Shown piece after piece: positions 18,442 through 26,906 of a stretch of DNA of 37,352 bases (positions are counted from its first letter, which is position 1; every line of letters begins with the position of its first letter). The stretch spans positions 1-37,352 of the forward strand of contig JABDKV010000273.1 of NCBI GenBank assembly GCA_013002045.1, in the 5' to 3' direction. The DNA is from Gammaproteobacteria bacterium (GTDB lineage Bacteria; Pseudomonadota; Gammaproteobacteria; Steroidobacterales; JABDKV01). A model generated the notes under the pieces. It worked only from the letters and a program-made list of their open reading frames with translations, was not told where the DNA came from and made no database searches. A program made the translations under genes and the position numbers.

Positions 18442-20231
18442 TGACTCGTAGTGGCCTCGCCTTGTTCGAGGCTTTCTTTATAGGCGTAGTATTCCTGCCA
18501 CAAGCGCTCACGTAACTCCGGGTCGGTCTCGGCAACGGCCGCTTCGCGCAGCTGCCGCGCAACAATATCGTCGTCCTGCGCCGGTCCGCGCTCCTCGAGT
18601 GCGAACTGCTCGTTCTTTGTCCCGTCGGCAGTCGGGTCTTTGCGGCCATCGGCGTTGCGCTCACGATCGGCCCAGCGACCGGCACGGCGATTTTGTGGAT
18701 TATCGCCGGAACCACGTGCGCCGTCGCGGCTGTTAGCCATCGCGGCATTGCTGTCGCTTTCGATACCGGATGTCGCGGTGTCACCCATGACGGCTCCACC
18801 GACATCGTCACCGGCATCGCTCATACCAGGCGCAGCCGAGCTACCTGATTCATTCATCTTGCCATCGAAAACTGCCAGCGACTTGTCCAGCTGCTGGTCG
18901 AGCACCGCGACGCGCTCGTCAGCCGACATCTCGCCCTGGTCCGGCTCCGCTGCTTCGGTCTTGCCGACCATCGCTATCAGCGACCCTGCCGCATTTAACA
19001 GGTCAGCGGTGGCCTCAAGAGTCTCACCGGCATTTTTCATGTCCTGCAGCAACACGCCAACAACCATCGATACGCCACGAGCGAACTCTTCCATTGCGCG
19101 TTGGATCTCGGCCGGGTCAGTAATCGGTTCGGCATTCGGATCGGCACCGGCGGCTGCCGCCATAACGGCAATCGCAGAAGCCACGACCGCCTCGGCGGCC
19201 GCCTCCAGCGCCGCCCGTGCAGCAGCCATTTGTACCGCTTCAGCATCGGCATCGCCATCACCGGCACCAGCTGCGGCGATCAGTGCCCGCCGGGCACGAT
19301 TCAGTGCCGCGTTGGCAGTTGCCAGGGCATCGTCGGCGATCTGTAACGAACCGGCTGTAATCTGTTGTCTGTTTGGTTGACCGCGCTGCCCTTCGCTTTC
19401 ATTGATGACGGCGAACGGATCGAAATTTTCGGGTCCGTCGTTGTTGCTGCTGGTTCCCTGGTCCCCCACCTCGTCACCACCGCTGGCTTCATCGGTTCCC
19501 TCCCCGGGAGCGGCGCTGTCATTGCCGTCGCTGGTGGCGCTCGATGGCTGGCCACCCTGACCGCCGTCGGCATTGCTGGAGGTGTCATTGGTAGACCCGG
19601 GAGTCACCCACGGATCGAAAGAATCGCGATCACCCGAGCCTTGCGCATCAGTCATGACGACCTCGCGTGCACGCTCGATAGTCGATTCGGCTTCGGCAAC
19701 TGCCTCGGCCGCGGCATCGACGGCGGCATTGGCAGCTTCGAGTGCTGCAGCAGCGCCAACATCTTCGGTGGTCGCAGAGTCGCCTGCAGGCCGGCCATCA
19801 TCGGCAGTTGGCGCGTCCGGGTTATTCGTCCCTGCGCCTGGCCGCTGGGCTGAGGCGACGCGAACATCGGCATCGCCGTCCTCGCCGCCGCGCTGCCCTT
19901 CAAGACGTCCGCTCTCGCCGCTGCTACCGGTGACAGCACCGTTGCGACTGGTGCGCGTCGGAACTTGTCCGGTTTGCGGTGCGGTTGCAGTGGAATTTGG
20001 GCTACTTTGCCCGCGCGACGAAGACTGCCCGCGAGTCCCGGGATCGGGCATTTGGCTCGTGGGGCTGCTCGATGGTACCGGCGTACCCGAGGACGTACTG
20101 CCACCGCCGGCGGGTCCGCCACCATCACCTTCGGACTCCTGTCGTTGCGGTGTACTGCTGAAACAGGCAGACACGACAAATGGCACGACTATCGCCGCTA
20201 CGAAGATTCTCAACCGGTTGGAAACTTTCAT
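18438..20231 (-). CDS. Low-complexity Ser/Gly/Ala/Asp-rich lipoprotein
   Basis: ATG at 20231 (MKVSNRLRIFVAAIVVPFVVSACFSSTPQ) with lipobox VSAC; long Gly/Ser/Thr/Pro linker followed by Ala-rich helical segments. Confidence 0.72.
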   Translation of the reverse strand: MKVSNRLRIFVAAIVVPFVVSACFSSTPQRQESEGDGGGPAGGGSTSSGTPVPSSSPTSQMPDPGTRGQSSSRGQSSPNSTATAPQTGQVPTRTSRNGAVTGSSGESGRLEGQRGGEDGDADVRVASAQRPGAGTNNPDAPTADDGRPAGDSATTEDVGAAAALEAANAAVDAAAEAVAEAESTIERAREVVMTDAQGSGDRDSFDPWVTPGSTNDTSSNADGGQGGQPSSATSDGNDSAAPGEGTDEASGGDEVGDQGTSSNNDGPENFDPFAVINESEGQRGQPNRQQITAGSLQIADDALATANAALNRARRALIAAAGAGDGDADAEAVQMAAARAALEAAAEAVVASAIAVMAAAAGADPNAEPITDPAEIQRAMEEFARGVSMVVGVLLQDMKNAGETLEATADLLNAAGSLIAMVGKTEAAEPDQGEMSADERVAVLDQQLDKSLAVFDGKMNESGSSAAPGMSDAGDDVGGAVMGDTATSGIESDSNAAMANSRDGARGSGDNPQNRRAGRWADRERNADGRKDPTADGTKNEQFALEERGPAQDDDIVARQLREAAVAETDPELRERLWQEYYAYKESLEQGEATTSQ

Positions 20232-20551
20232 CGGGCCACCCAATGCCAGATGTGAGATGTGTTGTTGCCCGCAATCGCCTCGCTGGCAACACCCTTTGCG
20301 TTAGACGACCCGTCGGCGGAAGGGTTCAGCTTGTATTGCGCGAAACAACAGCTTACACCATCCCGTGCAACTGCGGCCGCAGCGGTCAGCTGGCGCCAGT
20401 GTGCACGTCCTGCGGTAGTCTAATACACTGATAAGCAGACCAAAATGCCCTGGCGCGGGAACTAAGCCAGGTGCACTCAATCTGATACTGGGGGTGCGGG
20501 GCGCTGGCTTATCTGGCGTCAGCGGCCTGCTGTAGCGCAAAGTGAGCCAAC

Positions 20552-21187
20552 ATGAATAAATTCCGGGTTACCCCATTCCTGACAATATTGCTGTGCGCCT
20601 GCAGTACCACGGTGCCGCCGACAGATACCGAGTTTCCGACACCGCTGGTCGAGGACTTGCCGGCTGCGGTCGGTATTTACTACGACGACGAGTTACGCAA
20701 TTTTACCTATAACGAAACCGTCTCCGACGGTACCAGCTGGACCATCGAGCTGGGACAGTCGAACCTGCGCCTGTTCGACCGTCTGCTGGGCGCCATGTTC
20801 GATCGCACGGTGCAGTTGCGCAGCATTGACGATGTACGCAACGACCCGACGCTGGACGGCGTCATCCGCCCGGTTCTCGAAGAGTACGCATTCCTGACGC
20901 CAAACGAACTGGGGTCGCGCTTCTATGCTGTGTCCATACGCTACCGGATATACCTGTACGATAACCAGGGCAACGAGATCGCAGACTGGCCGATCAATGC
21001 CTACGGGCAGAGTCGCGCTGCTGTCCTGAACGCCGGTCGCATGCGAGTCGGGCCGTTGCAGGACGCCACCAATCTGGCGATGCGTGACGCCGCAGCGGGT
21101 GCGATAATCCTGCTGCGCGAACAACCGGAGATCATGGCGCTGACGACGGAGGGTACGGCTGACGATGCAGCGATGTTCAGTGAATAG
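20552..21187 (+). CDS. Lipoprotein of unknown function
   Basis: MNKFRVTPFLTILLCACSTTVPP lipobox; 211 aa. Confidence 0.72.
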   Translation: MNKFRVTPFLTILLCACSTTVPPTDTEFPTPLVEDLPAAVGIYYDDELRNFTYNETVSDGTSWTIELGQSNLRLFDRLLGAMFDRTVQLRSIDDVRNDPTLDGVIRPVLEEYAFLTPNELGSRFYAVSIRYRIYLYDNQGNEIADWPINAYGQSRAAVLNAGRMRVGPLQDATNLAMRDAAAGAIILLREQPEIMALTTEGTADDAAMFSE

Positions 21188-21845
21188 AATTATTAGCTTT
21201 GTCACGCTCTTTGCCATGGTCGGGTCCAGCGGATGCGTTACCTCGCGCATTGAACAGGCACGTCATACCAGCACTGGGCTGCAGGACGGCGACGGTGTCG
21301 TCATCCTTGCGCAACGCCAGAATGTCGACTACCAGACAGAAGACGGGTTCGTCAGTTGTCTCAGTAATGAGCTCGAAAACAAATCGCTCGGTATTACAAT
21401 GCATCCCGAGCAGGAGTTCATGGACATGCTGTTTCCGTGGTTCGAGCCTGCCCATGCACCAACTCATGCAGAGGGCCTGCGTGAGTTACTGGCCCGCCCA
21501 GGTGTGGCCGAGCGTATAGCCGAGACCGGTGTGCGTTATCTCGTCTGGATTGACGGCAATACCGAGATCGTTGACGGCGGCGGCAACCTGTCGTGTACAG
21601 TTGGCGCAGGTGGTGCCGGTTGCTTCGGCTTTCAGTGGTGGGAAAACGATTCGACCTACGAAGCAGCGATCTGGGACCTGGATACCCTCGAGCATGCAGG
21701 CACGATATCGACAGAGTCGGTAGGCACGTCCTACCTGCCCGCTATAGTCATTCCCATTCCGATCATCGCACGCACCAAGTCAGCCGCCTGTAATGGTCTG
21801 GCGCGTCAGCTAAGGGAATTCCTGGTCGCTACTCCCATCGATTGA
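21180..21845 (+). CDS. Lipoprotein of unknown function
   Basis: Probable GTG start at 21180 (VNRIISFVTLFAMVGSSGCVTSR), overlapping the upstream gene by 8 nt; lipobox SSGC. Confidence 0.7.
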   Translation: MNRIISFVTLFAMVGSSGCVTSRIEQARHTSTGLQDGDGVVILAQRQNVDYQTEDGFVSCLSNELENKSLGITMHPEQEFMDMLFPWFEPAHAPTHAEGLRELLARPGVAERIAETGVRYLVWIDGNTEIVDGGGNLSCTVGAGGAGCFGFQWWENDSTYEAAIWDLDTLEHAGTISTESVGTSYLPAIVIPIPIIARTKSAACNGLARQLREFLVATPID

Positions 21846-23159
21846 CTCTGACCACAATTCCGGGTCGGTACCTTCTCCCCGAAGCACGTAGGTATAGCGG
21901 AAAGTCACCCCTTCGGTCGCTACCGCAGTACCGTTTTCGAAGCGGGGTCTGAATTTGGCTTTATGCAACGCGGTCCTGAAGTCGCGTTTCATCTGCCAGT
22001 GAGCGGTGCCACCGACGATCTGTACGTCACGCGCAATGCCTGCTGGCGTCACAGTGAAACTCACATCGATATGCACTTCGGGTGCGCCACGCAACATGTT
22101 TTCGTCGGTCAACGGTGGGTGAAAACGCAGGCGGAACGGTCGGCCGAGCAACGCCTCGGCCTTTTCCGGGTTTGCACCCTCATCGGTTATCAGGTTCCAG
22201 GCGCGAGTGTAAACCTCCATCGCCTTGTCGCGGCGACGCGCGAGCATGAACCAGTCACCCAGTTCAACCAGCGAACCGGCGTGCTCCACCACATCGGCGT
22301 TGGGATTACTGGCATAGATACCGATCGCTCGTTGCAGCGTGGCCTGGCCTTCCTTGAGCGGCTCGTCCTGCACCAGGTAGGTTCGGGCCAAACGACGTAA
22401 CGGGTCGGTAATTCGCAAATCATCGGGGCCGTAGGCATTCTCGATCAGTTCTACAGCGCGACGGTAGTTGCGACGCGCTACCGGATGCAACCCAATTCGT
22501 TCATACCAGGCTCCCAACTTGTTGAGCGCCGGCACCAGCTCGGGCGAGTCCGGACCGTACTGCCGCTCATTCACCCGGAAAGCAAAACGGTTCTCGCGGT
22601 TGGCCTCACCGAGCTGGCCCATCTGGAAATAGCTTTCGGCCAGCTGGTCGGCAATATCGAGTTGCTCGAGGTTCAGAATGCCAAGCTTGCGATGGGTGAT
22701 ATGTCGCGCACGCCGCAATGCTTCTACGGCACTTGCCGATTTACCAATCCGGTTATAGACACTGGCGAGATCGCTTAACGGCTGCACCAGCGCATAGGAG
22801 AAAATATCGTCACGTGCTGCGGTGATGGCTATCGCCCGCTCGAGCGATTGCGCAGCCGCTGGCAGTTTTTTGGCGGCAAATTGCAGATCAGCCAGTTGCA
22901 GCAGCGGGTCGACCAGCTCGCGGGCATCGTTGCCGTGCGCTGTTCCCAGCAGACTGACCATTTGCCGCTGTGCCTGCAGCGCTGCCTCGAGATCGTTGCG
23001 TTGCGACGCCAATTCGAACGCCGCACGTGCCGCAGCAATATCCCGATCGATCTGACTCACGGCCTCGCCCGGCTCCACTTCTGCCGCCAATTCCTCGGCA
23101 GCGAGGGCAACCGGCGGCGTCAACAGAAGCAAAGTCGTTGCGAGCAGCCAACGTCTCAT
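21810..23159 (-). CDS. TPR-repeat protein with C-terminal TonB-like domain
   Basis: Signal peptide; TPR-like helices (AAAQSLERAIAI, SAVEALRRARHI, VARRNYRRAVELIENAYG); C-terminal VHIDVSFTVTPAGIARDVQIVGGT...FRTALHKAKFRPRFENGTAVATEGVTFRYTY. Confidence 0.8.
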   Translation of the reverse strand: MRRWLLATTLLLLTPPVALAAEELAAEVEPGEAVSQIDRDIAAARAAFELASQRNDLEAALQAQRQMVSLLGTAHGNDARELVDPLLQLADLQFAAKKLPAAAQSLERAIAITAARDDIFSYALVQPLSDLASVYNRIGKSASAVEALRRARHITHRKLGILNLEQLDIADQLAESYFQMGQLGEANRENRFAFRVNERQYGPDSPELVPALNKLGAWYERIGLHPVARRNYRRAVELIENAYGPDDLRITDPLRRLARTYLVQDEPLKEGQATLQRAIGIYASNPNADVVEHAGSLVELGDWFMLARRRDKAMEVYTRAWNLITDEGANPEKAEALLGRPFRLRFHPPLTDENMLRGAPEVHIDVSFTVTPAGIARDVQIVGGTAHWQMKRDFRTALHKAKFRPRFENGTAVATEGVTFRYTYVLRGEGTDPELWSESIDGSSDQEFP

Positions 23160-24616
23160 TGAACAACCTTCAGTAATTGCCCCGGTTGCAGCTCGCCATC
23201 GGGATAGAGGCCATTGATCAGCCGCAGCTCCTGCTCCGCGTAGCGTCCCAGCGGCGACATGTCCGCGAGGTTGGTAAAGGTCGTATCTTCTGCTGCACGG
23301 ATCACTCGCAAAGTATGTCGCGCCACGCGACGTCGCTCCAGTCCCTCGAGCACCCGCAAACTGTTCATGGCACCGACGAAGCGCCAGTCACCGGGGATAT
23401 TGACGCCCGTCTGTTGCGCGGCCCCGGCGAAGACATAGGCATATCCATCGTGGGTCACCACACCGTAACGCACCGGGCGCTCACCGAAAGGTGAGTTGGC
23501 ACGTGGTGCGACCGCCGTATAGCCGGCCAGGCCAGCGGGCCGGATCTCGCGCCCCTCGCGCATTTCGCTCAGGTGCAACTTGTCGCGCATGACTTCGCGT
23601 GGAGTCAGAGGCTCGTCCAGGCGTCGGCGCGTGATGACCAGCACCGCGTCACCCGCTTCGGATTTGGCAGTCAGCCGCATCGGCTGCTCGTCGGTTGTCC
23701 AGCCGCGCGGCAGGGAAACGGCAATGCCCATACCAGGATGATAGACCTCGCCAGTGCCACCGAAACCCTCGACCCGACTTTTGCCGAAAGTCACGCCATC
23801 CATCAGGTTCATGTAAACGGAAGGATCGACTTCGTGAACTTCGTCGGCCTGCACCTCCGCCGCGGCATCGATGACTTCACGCAGCCGCTTGTCATTGTCG
23901 GGGTGCGTAGACATGACACCGTGATAAACACGCGGTGACCGGCTTTCGACTTCAGCCCGCTCTATCTCGAAAGTCTCCTGCGCTTTCAGCACGCGCACGA
24001 CATCGATCATCGACTCGGGCAGGTAGCCGGCACGCGCCAGGTACTCGGCCCCCAGACCGTCGGCTTCGAGTTCGAGATTGCGACCATAGCCACTAACCAG
24101 TGCGCCCCCGGCGATGTTGGTCAGCGACCCGACCTCGCGCGACCCGGTGAGGACGGTCGCCGCTGTCGATGCAACACCACTGAGCAACCCACGACTGTGT
24201 TTACGCGCAGCATGGCGGGCCGTGACATGACCGATCTCATGACCGAGCACGGCGGCCAGTTCGGCTTCGTTGTTGAGATAGGCCATTAACCCGCGCGTGA
24301 TATAGATGTATCCACCGGGTAATGCGAAGGCATTGATTTCTTCACTGTCGAGCAGTGTGAAATGATAAGTCAGTTGCGGACGATGGCTGTTGGCTGCAAG
24401 ACGCTCGCCGATCGCTTGCACGTAGCTCTGCAAGTCGCGATCTTCGTAAATCTTGTATTCCTGCATGATCTGCTGGTGATACTGTCGGCCGATCGCGATT
24501 TCGCGCTCCTCCGACATCAGGATCAGGTCTTTCTCACCCGTTACCGGGTTGGTGCCACAAGCCGCCAGGACAGCGGCGGCCACCGGCAGTAGCAACCATC
24601 GTCGTGCACAATTCAT
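23156..24616 (-). CDS. M48-family metalloprotease lipoprotein
   Basis: ATG at 24616, lipobox LAACGTNPVTG; HEIGHVTARHA zinc motif; C-terminal LysM-like segment NLADMSPLGRYAEQELRLINGLYPDGELQPGQLLKVVQ. Confidence 0.9.
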   Translation of the reverse strand: MNCARRWLLLPVAAAVLAACGTNPVTGEKDLILMSEEREIAIGRQYHQQIMQEYKIYEDRDLQSYVQAIGERLAANSHRPQLTYHFTLLDSEEINAFALPGGYIYITRGLMAYLNNEAELAAVLGHEIGHVTARHAARKHSRGLLSGVASTAATVLTGSREVGSLTNIAGGALVSGYGRNLELEADGLGAEYLARAGYLPESMIDVVRVLKAQETFEIERAEVESRSPRVYHGVMSTHPDNDKRLREVIDAAAEVQADEVHEVDPSVYMNLMDGVTFGKSRVEGFGGTGEVYHPGMGIAVSLPRGWTTDEQPMRLTAKSEAGDAVLVITRRRLDEPLTPREVMRDKLHLSEMREGREIRPAGLAGYTAVAPRANSPFGERPVRYGVVTHDGYAYVFAGAAQQTGVNIPGDWRFVGAMNSLRVLEGLERRRVARHTLRVIRAAEDTTFTNLADMSPLGRYAEQELRLINGLYPDGELQPGQLLKVVQ

Positions 24617-24725
24617 TCGGATGCCCCAGGAAACTTCACTTACGCCATTATGCGACGCGCAACGGTCTACAGCCATTACCGCCGCGGATCAGTTTATTCG
24701 ACGTGCGAAGCGCGTGGAAGTTGCA

Positions 24726-25613
24726 TCAGCCGAAGCGGCCCGTGATGTAGTCCTCGGTCAGCTTGTGCGCCGGGTTGGTGAAAATCTGGTCAGTCTGGTC
24801 GACTTCGATTAGCCGGCCCAGATGAAAATACGCAGTGCGCTGCGACACCCGTGCTGCCTGCTGCATTGAGTGCGTCACAATGCAAATGGTGTACTTGTGA
24901 CGCAGCTCGTCTATCAGGTCCTCGATCCGCGCGGTGGCGATCGGGTCCAGTGCTGAGCAGGGTTCGTCCATCAGGATGACTTCGGGATCGACTGCAATCG
25001 CGCGTGCGATGCACAATCGTTGCTGCTGACCACCGGACAGGCCGGTTCCGGGCTGGTCGAGGCGATCCTTGACCTCTTCCCACAAACCAGCCTTGACCAG
25101 GCTTTGGTGAACCATTTCGTCGAGCTCTGTCTTGTTGCGGCACAACCCATGGATCTTTGGACCATAGGCGACATTGTCGTAGATCGACTTGGGGAACGGG
25201 TTTGGCTTCTGGAAGACCATGCCAACACGCGCCCGTAAAGGCACGACATCGACGTCCTTGCCCTGGATGTCTTCGCCATCGAGCAGGATCTGTCCGCTTA
25301 CCCGGCAGATCTCGATGGTGTCATTCATCCGGTTGAGGCAACGCAGGAAAGTGCTCTTGCCGCACCCTGAAGGACCAATCATCGCGATCACCTCATTCGC
25401 GGCGATGTCCAGGCTGACATCGAAAATCGCCTGCTTGTCGGCATACCAGACATTGCAGTTGCGCACCGATATACGCGGCGATTCGACCTCGACCTGGCCG
25501 ACGGTCTGAAAACCCTTTTCTTCCTCGACCGCCATGACACCCGGACGTTCGTCGGGCACGGCTTCGGTCGCAGCTGAGGACTCATCCATCATATCGTGCA
25601 CTGTACCAGCCAT
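24726..25613 (-). CDS. pstB: Phosphate ABC transporter ATP-binding protein PstB
   Basis: Walker [80 protein letters not shown]. Confidence 0.97.
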   Translation of the reverse strand: MAGTVHDMMDESSAATEAVPDERPGVMAVEEEKGFQTVGQVEVESPRISVRNCNVWYADKQAIFDVSLDIAANEVIAMIGPSGCGKSTFLRCLNRMNDTIEICRVSGQILLDGEDIQGKDVDVVPLRARVGMVFQKPNPFPKSIYDNVAYGPKIHGLCRNKTELDEMVHQSLVKAGLWEEVKDRLDQPGTGLSGGQQQRLCIARAIAVDPEVILMDEPCSALDPIATARIEDLIDELRHKYTICIVTHSMQQAARVSQRTAYFHLGRLIEVDQTDQIFTNPAHKLTEDYITGRFG

Positions 25614-25616
25614 AGC

Positions 25617-26906
25617 TCACCATCGTCGTTCGAATTTGCGTCGCAGGTAGACCGCGAGCAGGTTCATCAGCAAAAGGAATACCAGCAGCACCATGATCGC
25701 CGCTGACGTTTTTTCAACAAAGGCACGCTCAGGACTGTCGGCCCAGAGAAAAATCTGCACGGGCAGCGCGGTCGAGGGGTCGCTGAAACCGCCGGGAATG
25801 TCGACCACGAATGCCACCATGCCGATCATCAGCAATGGTGCCGTCTCACCCAGTGCCCGCGCCATCCCGAGAATCGCGCCAGTCAGCACGCCCGGCATCG
25901 CCAGCGGCAGCACGTGATGGGTGACCGCCTGGGTGCGTGAGGCACCCATCCCCAGCGCCGCTTCGCGGATTGACGGCGGCACCGACTGCAACGAGGCGCG
26001 TGAGGCGATAATGATAGTCGGCAAGGTCATCAGCGCCAGCACCACACCACCGACCACCGGCGCTGACCGTGGCATGCCGACAAAATTGATTAACACCGCC
26101 AGACCGAGCAAACCAAACACGATGGACGGCACCGCAGCAAGATTATTGATGTTGACTTCAATAAGGTCTGTCAGGCGACTGCGTGGGGCAAACTCCTCGA
26201 GATAAACCGCGGCTGCCACCCCGATCGGGAAGGCCAGCACCATGGTCACGACCAGGGCCAGCAGCGATCCGGTTGCGGCGCCGAGTATGCCCGCCATTTC
26301 CGGGTCGCGTGAGTCACCCGAGACCAGGAAAGTCCGGTTCAGCCGCAGGTCCAGTCGTCCGTCCGCCACCAGCTTGTCGATCCAGCCCAATTCCTCGTTG
26401 GATATGCGCCGCTCGCTCTCGTCGAGCGTCCTGTCGATATATCCCTTGACCAGCATATCCACTTCGTCGTCTGCGACCAGCCAGACATCGATCACCTCGC
26501 CAATCAGTTGCGGCCTGCTGACCACCATGTCTCGCAACTGGTAGACGGCGCCGGAACTGACCAGCCCGCTCACGGCACGCCTTTCCCTGCGTGAATCGAC
26601 TTCCGGGAAATAGTCCAGCAGCGCGTCGCGAATCAACCGCCCATAGTCTGCCCGCCGCAATTCGTCGTTTGAAGTTGTTTCCGGTGATCCCAGCACCGAT
26701 GTACTGAGTTCGATCTGCAGCCGGACCTGAGCGTGCTGAAACGCTGACCAGCCATTGCCGAAAATCGTAACAAACAGGAACAACAGAAACAGGATGCCGA
26801 CACTCAATGCCGCCACACCCATGCGGCGGAACCAGCGCTCTTTGCGATGTCGTCGCGCCAGTCCGGCGTGCACGATATCGATAGTCTTGTTGGATTTGTC
26901 ACTCAT
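25617..26906 (-). CDS. pstA: Phosphate ABC transporter permease PstA
   Basis: Start at ATG 26906 (MSDKSNKTIDIV); C-terminal permease with REAALGMGASRTQAVTHHVLPLAMPGVLTGAILGMARALGETAPLLMIG; large N-terminal periplasmic domain. Confidence 0.95.
   Translation of the reverse strand: MSDKSNKTIDIVHAGLARRHRKERWFRRMGVAALSVGILFLLFLFVTIFGNGWSAFQHAQVRLQIELSTSVLGSPETTSNDELRRADYGRLIRDALLDYFPEVDSRRERRAVSGLVSSGAVYQLRDMVVSRPQLIGEVIDVWLVADDEVDMLVKGYIDRTLDESERRISNEELGWIDKLVADGRLDLRLNRTFLVSGDSRDPEMAGILGAATGSLLALVVTMVLAFPIGVAAAVYLEEFAPRSRLTDLIEVNINNLAAVPSIVFGLLGLAVLINFVGMPRSAPVVGGVVLALMTLPTIIIASRASLQSVPPSIREAALGMGASRTQAVTHHVLPLAMPGVLTGAILGMARALGETAPLLMIGMVAFVVDIPGGFSDPSTALPVQIFLWADSPERAFVEKTSAAIMVLLVFLLLMNLLAVYLRRKFERRW

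Noticed and set aside
20180-20196. Second sigma-54-like match TGGCACGACTATCGCC on the plus strand
   Set aside because: GG-GC spacing fits, but the -12 element is poor (TCGCC), it lies inside the start of the opposite-strand lipoprotein gene, and the next plus-strand gene is over 350 nt away.
3589-20231. Type VI secretion phospho-regulation (FHA, kinase, PP2C)
   Set aside because: No TssB/C, TssK/L/M, Hcp, VgrG or ClpV genes in the window; the kinase/phosphatase/FHA set is associated with transporter and TolQ/vWA genes instead.
20272-20290. TGGCAACACCCTTTGC resembling a -24/-12 promoter
   Set aside because: GG-to-GC spacing is one base too long for sigma-54 holoenzyme and the -24 element is imperfect.
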